Source: Pseudomonadota bacterium
Lineage (GTDB): Bacteria; Pseudomonadota; Alphaproteobacteria; Caulobacterales; Aquidulcibacteraceae
Assembly: GCA_020161405.1 (NCBI GenBank)
Contig: JAIUOD010000001.1
Location: forward strand, 1-64,000
Length of the DNA: 64,000 nucleotides
Reading direction: 5' to 3'
Shown here: positions 35,550 to 46,291 of the stretch, in pieces
Layout of the letters: every line of letters begins with the position of its first letter
How positions within the stretch are numbered: the stretch's first letter is position 1
Translations under genes and position numbers: made by a program
The notes under the pieces: generated by a model
Seen by the model: the letters and a program-made list of their open reading frames with translations, nothing else
What the model was told of the DNA's origin: nothing
Database searches by the model: none

Positions 35550-36877
35550 TTTTTTACTGGCGTCAAATCTTCAGGCGCATTGGCAACTTCTTTTAACATG
35601 AAAGTCCATGCATCGACATTTTGCTGTAAAGCGGCGGGGTCAATTTTGTCCAATGTATCATCTGGTGTGTGATGAAGGTCAAAATAATGTGTACCATCTT
35701 GTTTTAAATCAATAACAGCAGCGCCATTTTCGATGATTTTTTCAACATCGGCGCCGCCATTTGCCGCACCCCTATCATAGACAATACCCATATTGGCAAA
35801 GCCTTTTTGCAATCTTTCGCCCAAGGCCTTGGCACTTTCTGGAAGTTTATATGCAAATGCCCAAACGCGGTCGGCACCAAAATCAGATTCAGATGCCATA
35901 ACAAAATTCTCATTTTTATGAGCTTCATAATATGCATCAGAGCCAAAACCACCAACTTCTTCTGAACCCATCCAGATAACGCGAATTGTGCGTTTTGGCT
36001 TTCCCATATCCATGATATTTTTGGCGGCGGCGGCAACAATTGCAACACCTGCTGCATCATCAATTGCGCCAGTTCCCAAATCCCATGAATCAAGATGCCC
36101 AGCGACAACTATAATACCTGCTTTTGGGTCTGTCCCCTGAACCTCGGCAACTAGATTGCCTGATTGCTGCATACCAATTTGTTTAGGGGTAAGGGTAAGG
36201 TGAATTGTTAAATCGCCTTTTGAACGCTTTAACATTCTATCCAAATTTTCGGCATCAGGAATTGAAAGTGCTGCAGACGGAATTGGCAAAACACCATCCT
36301 CAAACCTTGTAACGCCCGTATGTGGCGAACGTTTATTATCAGTACCGAGAGAGCGTAAAAGATAAGCCGCCGCCCCCTTTTTTGCCGCAATATTTGGCCC
36401 AACAAATCTTGCAGGACCAAAAGCGCCATAGCCTGAACCATTTTGCGTGGCCTTCATATTATGGGTCACATAAACAATCTTACCCTTTACCACTTCATCA
36501 GGAACAAGTTTTAAAGCCTCTAATGATGAAAAACCAATAACCTTCGCGCTTAAACCTTGCGTCGGTGTTGCCGCAGAATTTCCAAGCGCGGTAAGCATAA
36601 GTTTTTGATTATAAGGCGTTACAACTTCGCCAGTTTCCGCGCCGCGCACCCATGTTGGCATATCATAAGTTTCAATATGAACATTTGAAAAACCAAGGGA
36701 TTTTAGCTTTTGCGCACCCCAAGCCCTTGCCTTAGCCTCACCTTCTGTGCCCGCAAGACGTTGACCAACTTCGGTGGTTAGACCTTCAACAATTTCATAA
36801 GCAAGATTTGTATTTTGCGCATGAGCGATAGAGCCACAAAGGGCGAATATAGAGATAAGGGGGAATAGTTTTTTCAT
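35546..36877 (-). CDS. Exported M28-family zinc peptidase
   Basis: A 443-residue peptidase with a signal peptide ending SIAHAQ. A PA-like insert (residues 110-220) separates the two parts, as in carboxypeptidase Q-like members. Two-zinc site residues are in VVAGHLDSWDLGTGAIDDAAG, WMGSEEVGGFGSDAY, ESDFGADRV and HYFDLHHTPDDTLD. It probably releases amino acids from peptides in the periplasm. It is the first gene of the operon leading to YcgN; its promoter must lie in the repeat-bearing gap between it and murC. Confidence 0.9.
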   Translation of the reverse strand: MKKLFPLISIFALCGSIAHAQNTNLAYEIVEGLTTEVGQRLAGTEGEAKARAWGAQKLKSLGFSNVHIETYDMPTWVRGAETGEVVTPYNQKLMLTALGNSAATPTQGLSAKVIGFSSLEALKLVPDEVVKGKIVYVTHNMKATQNGSGYGAFGPARFVGPNIAAKKGAAAYLLRSLGTDNKRSPHTGVTRFEDGVLPIPSAALSIPDAENLDRMLKRSKGDLTIHLTLTPKQIGMQQSGNLVAEVQGTDPKAGIIVVAGHLDSWDLGTGAIDDAAGVAIVAAAAKNIMDMGKPKRTIRVIWMGSEEVGGFGSDAYYEAHKNENFVMASESDFGADRVWAFAYKLPESAKALGERLQKGFANMGIVYDRGAANGGADVEKIIENGAAVIDLKQDGTHYFDLHHTPDDTLDKIDPAALQQNVDAWTFMLKEVANAPEDLTPVKK

Positions 36878-36941
36878 TTGGTAAAGCTAAAGCGACAATT
36901 TAATTTGGTCAATTATTAAATCTGCACAATCTAACATTTCT

Positions 36942-37104
36942 GCTCCCCTGCAAAGCGGGGGAGCTGTCACGATTTATCGTGACTGAGGGGGCGCGAGTGA
37001 AACGAGCCTTAGCTATTTAAACAATGACAGCAGGCTCGCTTTGCTCGCTGCCCCCTCCGTCTCGCTACGCGAGCCACCTCCCCCGCTTCGCAAGGGAGGG
37101 AGGA
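36942..37104. repeat. Palindromic intergenic repeat between murC and the M28 gene
   Basis: A run of paired G+C-rich arms: GCTCCCC/GGGGAGC (36942-36948, 36958-36964), then a perfect stem GTCACGA/TCGTGAC with a 4-nt loop (36966-36983), then GAGGGGGC near 36986 pairing with GCCCCCTC near 37050, and CTCCCCC-type arms up to the murC stop. The composition is unlike the neighbouring sequence. It resembles dispersed REP-like elements and would form a strong structure ending the dcw transcript. Its other genomic copies cannot be checked here. Confidence 0.7.
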
Positions 37105-37105
37105 A

Positions 37106-38512
37106 TTAACCTTTCAACTTCGCTTCTAACCCATTTGCCCAATTGGTTATATCACCTGCGCCCAAGCAGACGAAAATATCGCCTGATTGGCAATTATCTT
37201 TCAAAAACTTCGGTAAATCATCGGGACTATTAAGTTTTGATACGTTTTTATGTCCGTGATTTCTTGCGCCTTCGACGAATGTGTCGGCGCTTATTCCTTC
37301 TATTGGTTGCTCACCTGCAGCGTAAACATCGGCAATGGCGACAATGTCGGCATCATTTAGGCATTTGCAGAAATCTTCGAATAGGTCGCGCAACCTTGTA
37401 TAGCGATGCGGTTGCACCACTGCCACAACTTTGCCTTTTGTAACTTGGCGCGCCGCCGCAAGAACGGCCTTTATCTCAACGGGGTGATGACCATAATCAT
37501 CAATGATGCGCACACCATTATATTCACCCGCAAGGGTAAAGCGGCGTTTTACGCCAGCGAAAGAAGAAAGTCCTTTTTGAACCTGCTCATCACTTGCGCC
37601 CAATTGCACGGCAACGATTATTGCCGCAAGTGCGTTTTGAACATTGTGCATTCCTGCCATTGGCAGATGAAGCCCTTTAATTTCGCGCACTTCTTGCCCG
37701 CGCTTTTCACGGAAAACCACATCAAAATGCGAGCCATCAGCCTGTGCATCAAGATTTATTGCGCGAACATCGGCCTGTGGGTTGAAACCATAAGTATAGA
37801 CACGGCGATCACTAATGCGTGACACCAAACCTTGCACGCTTTCATGGTCAAGGCAAAGAACCGAAAAACCATAGAATGGTACGCTTTCAACAAAGGTTTC
37901 AAACGCCTTTTCCATGGCATCCTTTGTGCCATAAAAATCCAAATGTTCAGGGTCCATATTGGTGACAATTGCCACATTCGGGCGAAGTTTGGTGAATGTG
38001 CCATCTGATTCATCGGCCTCAACAACCATCCAATTGCCAGAGCCGACGCGGGCATTCGTGCCATAGGCATTAATAATGCCGCCATTGATAACTGTTGGGT
38101 ATATGCCAGCGGCGTCAAGTAAGGTTGCAACCATTGAAGTGGTAGTGGTTTTGCCATGTGTGCCGCCAACCGCAATCGTCCAACCTAATCGCATTAATTC
38201 CGCAAGCATTTCGGCGCGGCGCACAACGGGAATGCCATGTTCACGCGCCGCAACAACTTCAACATTATCGGCCTTTACCGCCGATGAAATCAACACAATA
38301 CCTGCATCTTTGACATTATCGCCATTATGCCCAACGAATGTTATAATTCCCGCTTTACGAAGGCGTTCAAGATTTGGGCCATCTTTGGCATCCGAACCTT
38401 GCACCTTATAACCCCAATGCGCCAAAACCTCGGCAATGCCAGACATTCCAATGCCGCCAATTCCGACAATATGGATATTGCCAATTTCAAGTGGGATATT
38501 TGGCCTACGCAT
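37106..38512 (-). CDS. murC: UDP-N-acetylmuramate--L-alanine ligase
   Basis: A 468-residue Mur ligase adding L-Ala to UDP-MurNAc. Motifs: [18 protein letters not shown] at the N-terminus, ATP P-loop [25 protein letters not shown], and [14 protein letters not shown] in the C-terminal part. Last gene of the dcw cluster in this genome; it overlaps murG by 8 nt. In most alphaproteobacteria murB, ddl, ftsQ, ftsA and ftsZ follow, but here a palindromic repeat and an unrelated operon follow. Confidence 0.96.
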   Translation of the reverse strand: MRRPNIPLEIGNIHIVGIGGIGMSGIAEVLAHWGYKVQGSDAKDGPNLERLRKAGIITFVGHNGDNVKDAGIVLISSAVKADNVEVVAAREHGIPVVRRAEMLAELMRLGWTIAVGGTHGKTTTTSMVATLLDAAGIYPTVINGGIINAYGTNARVGSGNWMVVEADESDGTFTKLRPNVAIVTNMDPEHLDFYGTKDAMEKAFETFVESVPFYGFSVLCLDHESVQGLVSRISDRRVYTYGFNPQADVRAINLDAQADGSHFDVVFREKRGQEVREIKGLHLPMAGMHNVQNALAAIIVAVQLGASDEQVQKGLSSFAGVKRRFTLAGEYNGVRIIDDYGHHPVEIKAVLAAARQVTKGKVVAVVQPHRYTRLRDLFEDFCKCLNDADIVAIADVYAAGEQPIEGISADTFVEGARNHGHKNVSKLNSPDDLPKFLKDNCQSGDIFVCLGAGDITNWANGLEAKLKG

Positions 38513-39596
38513 TATTTACACCTATTAAATCAAGAATTTGAATTGCCATATCATGCGCCGCATTTGGCCTGCCTGCCGCTTTAATTTCTTCGGCACGCTC
38601 AATTAATTGGTTGGGGCGATTTAGGCGCTCATCCAATAGGTCTTTCATATTGGCGATTGAAAGCTCACTTTCGCGCATAACATCCGCCCCGCCCGTTGCT
38701 ACAACAGCGCGCGCATTATAAGTTTGATGATCATTCATCGCGCTTGGCAATGGAATAAAGATTGCAGGACGCCCAACAATTGCCGCCTCGGTAACTGAGC
38801 TTGCGCCCGCGCGGCCTATTACTAAATGCGCCTTGGCAAAGCGTGCCGCCATATCTTTGAAGAAAGGCCAAACTTCGGCCTGTATGCCCGCATCTGAATA
38901 AAGTTCGCGCACTTCATCGCATTGTTCTTCGCGCACTTGATGGGAAATAAAAAGGCGGTGGCGCATATTTTCATCAAGTTCAACAATAGATAATGCCATT
39001 GCATGACCCAAAGCGCGCGCCCCTTGCGAGCCGCCAGTTATCAAAATGCGAATTTCACCCTGTGGCTTTAATTCGGGATATGGTTGGTCGCGCAATGCCA
39101 CAAGTTCGGAACGAACAGGATTGCCAACAAAAACCTGCTTTGATTTATCTTTTAAACCTTCAAGATCTTTGAAACCTGAAAATATTTTGGCGGCTTTGTC
39201 TTGGAAAAATTTATTTACGCGACCCAAAACCCCATTTTGTTCATGAATAATAATCGGGCATTTGGCACAATATAAAGCGGGCGCAGTTGGATAACCACCA
39301 AACCCAACCACCGCAGCAGGGTTATGCGATTTCATAAAAGGCGATGTTTTTTGAACAGCCTGTAAAAGTGAAAATGCGCCCTTGATTTTGCCAAATATCC
39401 CGCCTTCTTCTGCATTGGTCACAGGCAAAATTAATGTATCAATTGCAGGAAAACCATCGGCGTATTTTTTACCGCGCGGATCAGTGATTAAAACAATATC
39501 ACACCCCTGTTTTACCATTTCATCGGCAAACGCCTTGGCAGGAAACATATGCCCGCCCGTGCCACCCGCGGCAATTAAAATCACTGGCTTTGTCAA
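38505..39596 (-). CDS. murG: UDP-GlcNAc:lipid I N-acetylglucosaminyltransferase
   Basis: A 363-residue GT-B transferase converting lipid I to lipid II at the inner membrane face. Motifs: N-terminal [59 protein letters not shown] and the donor-site [15 protein letters not shown]. It overlaps murC by 8 nt and follows ftsW by 70 nt. Confidence 0.96.
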   Translation of the reverse strand: MTKPVILIAAGGTGGHMFPAKAFADEMVKQGCDIVLITDPRGKKYADGFPAIDTLILPVTNAEEGGIFGKIKGAFSLLQAVQKTSPFMKSHNPAAVVGFGGYPTAPALYCAKCPIIIHEQNGVLGRVNKFFQDKAAKIFSGFKDLEGLKDKSKQVFVGNPVRSELVALRDQPYPELKPQGEIRILITGGSQGARALGHAMALSIVELDENMRHRLFISHQVREEQCDEVRELYSDAGIQAEVWPFFKDMAARFAKAHLVIGRAGASSVTEAAIVGRPAIFIPLPSAMNDHQTYNARAVVATGGADVMRESELSIANMKDLLDERLNRPNQLIERAEEIKAAGRPNAAHDMAIQILDLIGVNNA

Positions 39597-39666
39597 AATA
39601 TATACCCTTTAAAATCTTATGATTTTATTATCGGGTTCGTTTTGATTTGTCGAACCAATTTGTAAG

Positions 39667-40803
39667 CTATATTCCCAATATGCTTGAAACTGGCCTTCTG
39701 CGGGTCAATGCAATCGCCAAGCCCATTGTAATTGCTGAACCCAAAAGCGAAGAACCACCATAAGAAATAAAGGGCAATGTCATGCCTTTGGCAGGGATTA
39801 TGTTTAGATTTACCGCCAAATTAATGCCAACTTGAAGGCCGAAAAGTGTATATATTCCAATTCCAGCAACTTGGGCGAAGGGGTCGGGGTTTTTGCTGGC
39901 AATATGAATGCCGCGAATAACCAAAATTGCAAATAAAGATATTAAAACCAAAGCCCCAAGAAAGCCCCATTCCTCGGTCGCAAGGGAGAAAATGAAATCG
40001 GTATGCGCATCGGGTAAAAGATGTTTTATTACGCCCTCACCTGCGCCTTTGCCAAAAAAATCGCCGTTTGAAATGGCGTCTAGGGCGCGTTCGACTTGGT
40101 AATTATCATTATTATTGGGGTCGATGAATTTGTTCCAGCGTGAAATAACGTGTGGCATAAAGCTAAAGAGTGCGATGACACCCGCCATTGCAACGCCGCT
40201 TATTCCAATAATCCATTTAATGCCAATTCCTGCAATCCAAAATGTTGAAACAAAAGCAATTGTCAATAAAAGGGTTTGCCCAACATCGGGCTGTAAAAGG
40301 AAGATTGAAATTGGTAAGGCCACAAGCGCAATTGCCAATAATTCACCCTTAAATTCTTTATCATAAATGCGGCGCGTTAAGACCCATGCAACCAAAACAA
40401 TGGCGCATGGTTTTATTATTTCAGACGGCTGAAGGCCAAAACCACCAATTTTAAGCCACCTTTGCGCGCCTTTTGCACTATGACCAAAAACCAAAATCGA
40501 AACCAAAATTGCAAAGGCAATTAGATAAAGAATTATTGTGGTGCGCCTTATATTATCGATTGATAGATTTGATAGAAAAATCAAAATCGAAAAGCCAATT
40601 AAGGCAAAGGCGGTTTGTTTATAAACAAAATAAAATTGGTTTTGGATATGTAAATCTTCGGTTGCCGTGACCGATGAGCCAAAGGATAAAATCACGCCAA
40701 TTGAAATAAGAAGGCAAACCAAAATGAATGACACATGGTCAATATTATCCCACCATTGTTTTATTTTTACGCTTAACCCAAAAGGTGAAATTTTGCCGCT
40801 CAT
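39667..40803 (-). CDS. ftsW: Septal peptidoglycan glycosyltransferase/SEDS protein
   Basis: A 378-residue SEDS-family membrane protein with about ten hydrophobic segments. It polymerises lipid II at the septum together with FtsI. Conserved motifs: GAQRWLKIGGFGLQPSEIIKP, LLQPDVGQ, and PAKGMTLPFISYGGSSLLG near the C-terminus. It is between murD and murG in the standard dcw order. FtsI, its partner transpeptidase, is encoded upstream in the same cluster. Confidence 0.95.
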   Translation of the reverse strand: MSGKISPFGLSVKIKQWWDNIDHVSFILVCLLISIGVILSFGSSVTATEDLHIQNQFYFVYKQTAFALIGFSILIFLSNLSIDNIRRTTIILYLIAFAILVSILVFGHSAKGAQRWLKIGGFGLQPSEIIKPCAIVLVAWVLTRRIYDKEFKGELLAIALVALPISIFLLQPDVGQTLLLTIAFVSTFWIAGIGIKWIIGISGVAMAGVIALFSFMPHVISRWNKFIDPNNNDNYQVERALDAISNGDFFGKGAGEGVIKHLLPDAHTDFIFSLATEEWGFLGALVLISLFAILVIRGIHIASKNPDPFAQVAGIGIYTLFGLQVGINLAVNLNIIPAKGMTLPFISYGGSSLLGSAITMGLAIALTRRRPVSSILGI

Positions 40804-40840
40804 AACCTAAATCCTTAGGTCATCATTGCCGCAAATATGG

Positions 40841-42280
40841 TTAAAGAGTGGTGAAAGGAATTACATTTTCACCTAAATCAGACGCAGATTCAGATGCAAT
40901 TTGTGTTACAACATCAATGAAATCATCACCGCGCGCCTCAAAATCCTTATATTGGTCAAAACTTGCACAGGCGGGGGATAGAACTACCAATTCTTCGTTT
41001 GGATAATTTGCTTTGGCGTCTTCAAATGCCGCGCGAACCGCAGCTTTCATATCGCCGCATTTTTGGTGTGGAACATCTTTTAGGGTTTTGGCAAATCTAT
41101 CACTTGCCGCGCCGATTAAATAGGCTTTGGTGATTTTATTGAAATATGGGATTAGTGGGTCAATGCCATCAGTTTTAGCCTCCCCGCCAACTATCCAACG
41201 TAATTTATCGAATGCTTTTAATGCCTGCAATGAAGCATCGGCATTTGTGGCTTTGGAATCATTATAGAATTTCACATTGCCAATTTTATCAACTTCTTGA
41301 AGGCGATGTTTAAGGCCGCCAAAGTTCATTATTGCTTGCACAATTATTTCGGTCGAAAGGCCAAGCGCCTTACATGCCGCATAGGCTGCCGCCGCATTTT
41401 GCCCATTATGTGCACCAGGGAGTGCCTTGGCAAGGCGAAGGTCGGCAACCTCTTTGGCACGGCCTGTTCCTGCATCCCACAAAACACCACTAACGGCACA
41501 AACACCAGGGCTTACAAATTGCCATGATGATATTGGAACGATGAAACGATTACCGGCGGCTACAAAATTTGTACATTGCGCCTCGCCCCATTCATCATCA
41601 ACGCCGATGATTGCGGTGTCCAATTTGGTTTGATTGGCGAAAATATTGCGCTTTGCGGCAACATAGCGTTCCATATTTCCATGACGCTCAAGATGGTCTT
41701 CGGAAATATTAAGTTGAACTGCAACATCAAGGCGAAGGCTTTTGGCTAAATCCAATTGATAAGATGAAAGCTCAAGCACATAATAAGCGCCAGCACGCGG
41801 CGGATCTAAGGACAGGATGCCTGTGCCAATATTACCGCCCATGCGCACATCTTTGCCCGCAAATTGTAAAATATGTGCGATTAATGCGGTTGTGGTTGAT
41901 TTGCCATTCGTGCCAGTTATGCCAATAGTTTTTGGGGCGCTTTCAGGTGGTAATATATTAATTTCGCGAGCAAAAATTTCAATATCGCCAATGATTGGCA
42001 CATTTTTTTCAACCGCTTTTCTTGCCGCCCAATGCATTTTCGGGCCATAAATTGGCACCCCAGGGCTCATGACTAGTGCATAGATTTCGTCAAAATCAAT
42101 TTGGTTTAAATCACCAAGATTTACGCCAAGATTTGCGGCATTTTCGCGGGTCTTTTCATTATCATCCCATGCATAAACAATTGCCCCACCTTCTTGCAAA
42201 GCCAAAGCGCATGGGTTTCCAGTTCGGCCAAGCCCAAACACCGCAACTTTTTTATCTTTGAAAGTGGTGATTTTGAACAT
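40841..42280 (-). CDS. murD: UDP-N-acetylmuramoyl-L-alanine--D-glutamate ligase
   Basis: A 479-residue Mur ligase adding D-Glu. Motifs: VAVFGLGRTGNPCALAL at the N-terminus, the P-loop GITGTNGKSTTTALIAHIL, ELSSYQLDLAKSL, HNGQNAAAAYAACKALG, KFYNDSKATNADA and the C-terminal LSPACASFDQYKDFEARG typical of MurD. It lies 11 nt after mraY and 37 nt before ftsW. Confidence 0.95.
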   Translation of the reverse strand: MFKITTFKDKKVAVFGLGRTGNPCALALQEGGAIVYAWDDNEKTRENAANLGVNLGDLNQIDFDEIYALVMSPGVPIYGPKMHWAARKAVEKNVPIIGDIEIFAREINILPPESAPKTIGITGTNGKSTTTALIAHILQFAGKDVRMGGNIGTGILSLDPPRAGAYYVLELSSYQLDLAKSLRLDVAVQLNISEDHLERHGNMERYVAAKRNIFANQTKLDTAIIGVDDEWGEAQCTNFVAAGNRFIVPISSWQFVSPGVCAVSGVLWDAGTGRAKEVADLRLAKALPGAHNGQNAAAAYAACKALGLSTEIIVQAIMNFGGLKHRLQEVDKIGNVKFYNDSKATNADASLQALKAFDKLRWIVGGEAKTDGIDPLIPYFNKITKAYLIGAASDRFAKTLKDVPHQKCGDMKAAVRAAFEDAKANYPNEELVVLSPACASFDQYKDFEARGDDFIDVVTQIASESASDLGENVIPFTTL

Positions 42281-42291
42281 GGCTTAAAAAC

Positions 42292-43377
42292 CTATCGTAA
42301 TTTAAGGGTTGCCAAGCCAATAAGTGCAAAAATCGTTGCCATAATCCAGAACCGAATAACGATTGTCGGCTCTTTCCAATTAAGTTTTTCAAAATGGTGA
42401 TGTAATGGCGCCATTAATAAAACGCGTTTTCCCGTTAATTTAAATGATGTAACCTGTGCAACCACGCTTAAAAGTTCCATCACAAAAACAAAGCCAACGA
42501 TTGCCAAAACAAATTCATGCTTGGCGGCAACCGCAACAACACCCAAAGTTCCACCTAAAGATAAAGATCCTGTATCACCCATAAAAATTTGCGCAGGCGG
42601 GGCATTATACCACAAAAACCCAAGGCCAGAGCCAAGAACAGCGCCCATTATTACCGCTACCTCACCAACATCTTTAACATGGTGCAAAGTTAGATATTCT
42701 GAAAATTTATAATTACCCACCAAATAAACAATCAGGCCAAAAGTTGATGACGCAATCATAACAGGCATAATTGCCAAGCCATCAAGACCATCGGTAAAAT
42801 TAACCGCATTACCAAAGCCAACAATAACAATAAGGCCAAATAAAAATACAAATGGCCCAACATCCCAAAGAACATTTTTCAAAAATGGAAAGGCAATTGA
42901 ATAACCCAAATGCGGGCTTTCAGTTGAGGTTGAATTTTGCCATTGAGCAATGAAATAACAGGCGACAAAGGCAATCACAAACTCGCCCAAAAGACGCATT
43001 TTTGAAGAAAGGCCATCTTCATGTTGTTTTTTAACTTTGCGATAATCGTCAATGAAACCAATTATGCCAAAACCAAACATTACGAACATAACAATTTGCA
43101 AATAATGATTTTTCAAATCACCCCAAAGAAAAACCCCAAGGCCGATAGCGCCCAAAATCATTGCGCCGCCCATTGTTGGTGTGCCTTGTTTTGCAAAATG
43201 GCTTTCTGGCCCTAGTTTTCGAATTGGTTGACCGCGACCCTGTTTAACGCGCATAAAATCAATAATATGACCGCCAAAAACCAAAATCACAAAAGCCGCA
43301 GTTGCAAGCGCAAGGCCAGTTCGGAAAGTGATGTAATTTAAAAGATTGAACTGATTGTGGAATAATTCATAAAACAT
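42292..43377 (-). CDS. mraY: Phospho-N-acetylmuramoyl-pentapeptide transferase
   Basis: A 361-residue membrane transferase forming lipid I from UDP-MurNAc-pentapeptide and undecaprenyl phosphate. Motifs: [24 protein letters not shown] (Asp pair), [13 protein letters not shown], and [12 protein letters not shown], ending in [12 protein letters not shown] use the ATG at 43377 (MFYELFHN), the common MraY start; an in-frame start at 43443 would overlap murF and add non-family residues. Confidence 0.95.
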   Translation of the reverse strand: MFYELFHNQFNLLNYITFRTGLALATAAFVILVFGGHIIDFMRVKQGRGQPIRKLGPESHFAKQGTPTMGGAMILGAIGLGVFLWGDLKNHYLQIVMFVMFGFGIIGFIDDYRKVKKQHEDGLSSKMRLLGEFVIAFVACYFIAQWQNSTSTESPHLGYSIAFPFLKNVLWDVGPFVFLFGLIVIVGFGNAVNFTDGLDGLAIMPVMIASSTFGLIVYLVGNYKFSEYLTLHHVKDVGEVAVIMGAVLGSGLGFLWYNAPPAQIFMGDTGSLSLGGTLGVVAVAAKHEFVLAIVGFVFVMELLSVVAQVTSFKLTGKRVLLMAPLHHHFEKLNWKEPTIVIRFWIMATIFALIGLATLKLR

Positions 43378-43411
43378 CTTTGTTCCAAACCCTTTTATTC
43401 GATATTTTTGC

Positions 43412-44818
43412 TTAATGTTTAAGCGAACCAAGTGCGGCCACAATCACATTCATGTGCGAACCATTTGAACCTTTAACCATGATTACATCGTCTGGTAAAA
43501 TAGCTTCACACACAAAAGGTGCTAATTCCTTTGAATTTTGTGCATAAGCGCCGCGCATTTGTTCAGGAATGACATCCCAAAGATGCTTCATGCGGTTTCC
43601 AGATAGGAAAACTAAATCAGGTTTTGATGCCAAAATTGGTTCAACCAAGCCTGCATGATATTCGTTTTCTTTTTCACCAAGTTCAAGCATATCACCCAAA
43701 ACCGCAATTCGGCGGCTTCCTTCGCGGTGTGATAACGCGCTTAGAGCGCCCGCAACAGATGTCGGATTTGCATTATAAGCTTCATCGACAAGGGTAAATT
43801 CACCGCCTTTGGCAAAGGCAATTTTTTTAACCGCACCGCGACCATCCAGTGCGCCAAAGTTTGACAAAACGCTTGCCGCCGCCTCAATCTCCCCACCTGC
43901 GAGGGCAACTAGGGTAAGGGCGCAAAGGCCGTTTGAAATCCAATGATCACCAGGTTCGGTTATTTGCCATTCCACATTCTCACCCAAAATATTTGCGCGA
44001 ATATGGCGGATTTTATTATCCGTACGCACATCAATAATATGGGCATCGGCATTATCGGCCTTACCAAAAGTAAGTGCTTTAATGCCATCAATATCTTTGG
44101 CGCGCGCCAATAATCTTGAAGTCATTGGATTATCAGCAGGTATAAGAACAGACCCGCCATGTTCAACACCCAAAAAGATTTCTGCCTTTGCATCGGCAAT
44201 TGCTTCAAGGCTTCCGAAATGTTCGATATGAACAGGGGCAACAGTTGTTATTGCTGCGACATGTGGGCGAACTTGGGGGGAAAGCCTTGCGATCTCACCT
44301 GCATGGTTCATACCAATTTCAAAAACCCCAAACCTTGCATCTTGTGGAAGGCGCGCAAGTGTAAGCGGAACACCCCAATGATTATTATATGATTTAACCG
44401 ATTTATGGGTTTTACCAGACGCCGATAAAGCCGCCGCAGTTAATTCTTTAACCGTAGTTTTGCCAACCGAACCAGTAACCGCAACGCGTTTTGTTATTGT
44501 GGCGCGTCGGCGTGCATAAGCGCCCATATTTTCAAGGCCAAGCATTGTATCTTGGCACAGGACTGCACCTTGAGCATTGTGAACTGCGCCTTTGTGATGA
44601 ATTAAAGCGCCACTTGCGCCTTTTTCTAATGCCATTTGCACAAAATCATGACCATCACGTTCAACTTTAAGCGCAATGAATAAATCATTGGCACTAACGG
44701 CACGTGAATCGATTTCAACGCCATTTGCACTAAAATCACCAATAATTTGACCATTGGTTGCTTCGGCAATTTCTTTGGCACTCCAAAGCGGGTTAGACAA
44801 TTTGACCCCCATTTGCAT
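43412..44818 (-). CDS. murF: UDP-MurNAc-tripeptide:D-alanyl-D-alanine ligase
   Basis: A 468-residue Mur ligase. Motifs: [17 protein letters not shown] at the N-terminus, P-loop [67 protein letters not shown] and [12 protein letters not shown] at the end. Its start overlaps the murE end by 26 nt; an ATG 6 nt downstream is also possible. Product is the UDP-MurNAc-pentapeptide that MraY uses, and that is known as a co-repressor of AmpR in other bacteria. Confidence 0.95.
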   Translation of the reverse strand: MQMGVKLSNPLWSAKEIAEATNGQIIGDFSANGVEIDSRAVSANDLFIALKVERDGHDFVQMALEKGASGALIHHKGAVHNAQGAVLCQDTMLGLENMGAYARRRATITKRVAVTGSVGKTTVKELTAAALSASGKTHKSVKSYNNHWGVPLTLARLPQDARFGVFEIGMNHAGEIARLSPQVRPHVAAITTVAPVHIEHFGSLEAIADAKAEIFLGVEHGGSVLIPADNPMTSRLLARAKDIDGIKALTFGKADNADAHIIDVRTDNKIRHIRANILGENVEWQITEPGDHWISNGLCALTLVALAGGEIEAAASVLSNFGALDGRGAVKKIAFAKGGEFTLVDEAYNANPTSVAGALSALSHREGSRRIAVLGDMLELGEKENEYHAGLVEPILASKPDLVFLSGNRMKHLWDVIPEQMRGAYAQNSKELAPFVCEAILPDDVIMVKGSNGSHMNVIVAALGSLKH

Positions 44819-46271
44819 TCAAATAATCAATTGCCGTTTCTTGGTCAGAGAATGGAAGGATTTTATCCATTACAATCTGCCCTGTTTCATGGCCTTTACC
44901 CGCGATAATTACGGCATCACCAGCTCCCGCCATTTTTATTGCGGTTTCAATTGCCGTTTTTCTATCGGCGATTTCTTGGGCTTGGGGCACTGCAACCATG
45001 ATTTCGCGGCGAATTATCTGGGCATCTTCGGTGCGCGGATTATCATCGGTTACAATTATAATATCGGCATGTTTTGCACCAATTGCACCCATTTTAGGGC
45101 GCTTTGTCTTATCCCTATCACCGCCGCAACCAAAAACAAGAATGATTTTGCCCGGCGCATGTGGGCGAACCGCGCGTAATAAAACATCCAAACCATCAGG
45201 CGTGTGTGCATAATCAACAAAAATATGCGCGCCTTCTTTGGTTTGACCAATATGTTCCATACGCCCCTTAACAGGCCTTAATTCAGTTAATGCTTTAAAC
45301 ACATTCTCTGGCTTTTCACCCAAAGAAAGCGCAAGGCCTGCTGCCATTGTGGCATTCAATGCCTGAAACTCACCAATAAGGGGGATTTCAACGGGGTATG
45401 TTTTATTTTCAAAGCGATAATCAACGCGTTGTGACGCAGGCTTTGGCCATAATTCTTGAATTTTTAAATAATTACCGCGCCAACCAACAAGCTTTAAATC
45501 AAGCCCTGAATTAATTGCCGCCTCTTCATATTTTGGTGCATATTCAGCATCAGCATTCACCACCGCAGGCGATGATTTTGGCAATAAATCAGTGAATAAA
45601 AGCATTTTCGCTTCGGCATAAGAATCCATAGTTTCATGGTAATCAAGGTGATCTTGGGTAAGGTTTGAAAAACCACCCGCCTTTAATTTCACGCCATGCA
45701 TACGTTTTTGCACCAATGCATGTGATGATGATTCCATTGCAACATGGGTAATATTTCTTTGCGCCAAATCCTCTAAATTGGCATGTAATGATATTGGGTC
45801 AGGTGTTGTAAAACCAAGATTTACCGAACCTTCAGGGGTAATTGCACCAAGCGTTCCAAGTGATGCTGCGCGATGTCCACAGGCCGCCCAAATCTGCCTT
45901 AAAAAATCAACCGTAGAGCTTTTACCATTCGTGCCAGTAATTGCGATTATTGTTTCAGGTTGCGCAGGATAAAAGATTGCCGCCGCATGTGATAATGCAT
46001 CGCGCGCATCTTTTACAATGATTTGCGGTATTGATACGCCATCAACATTCACTTCTGAAACAATTGCCGCCGCGCCCGCAATTTGCGCAGCTTTGGCAAA
46101 ATCAGCACCATTTTTAAGAACACCTTGAAGGGCAAAGAATAAATCACCGTTTTTGACTTTGCGGCTATCAGATGCAAGGCCGCTTATTTTAATTGCGCCA
46201 TATTCATCATTAATCGGGTTGGAAAGAAGCTCTTTTAAGTCGTAACTTTTATCTTGGGTCATTTGTAACAA
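44793..46271 (-). CDS. murE: UDP-MurNAc-tripeptide ligase, meso-diaminopimelate type
   Basis: A 492-residue Mur ligase. Motifs: SGLASDSRKVKNGDLFFAL, P-loop AITGTNGKSSTVDFLRQIW, MESSSHALVQKRM, FSNLTQDHLDYH, VDYAHTPDGL and TDDNPRTED. The DNPR sequence is the marker of meso-diaminopimelate-adding enzymes, so the cell wall peptide should be of the Gram-negative DAP type. It lies 20 nt after ftsI. An ATG at 46262 (MTQDKS) is an alternative start. Confidence 0.95.
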   Translation of the reverse strand: MLQMTQDKSYDLKELLSNPINDEYGAIKISGLASDSRKVKNGDLFFALQGVLKNGADFAKAAQIAGAAAIVSEVNVDGVSIPQIIVKDARDALSHAAAIFYPAQPETIIAITGTNGKSSTVDFLRQIWAACGHRAASLGTLGAITPEGSVNLGFTTPDPISLHANLEDLAQRNITHVAMESSSHALVQKRMHGVKLKAGGFSNLTQDHLDYHETMDSYAEAKMLLFTDLLPKSSPAVVNADAEYAPKYEEAAINSGLDLKLVGWRGNYLKIQELWPKPASQRVDYRFENKTYPVEIPLIGEFQALNATMAAGLALSLGEKPENVFKALTELRPVKGRMEHIGQTKEGAHIFVDYAHTPDGLDVLLRAVRPHAPGKIILVFGCGGDRDKTKRPKMGAIGAKHADIIIVTDDNPRTEDAQIIRREIMVAVPQAQEIADRKTAIETAIKMAGAGDAVIIAGKGHETGQIVMDKILPFSDQETAIDYLNANGGQIV

Positions 46272-46291
46272 AGTACCTTGTATGACCGAAG

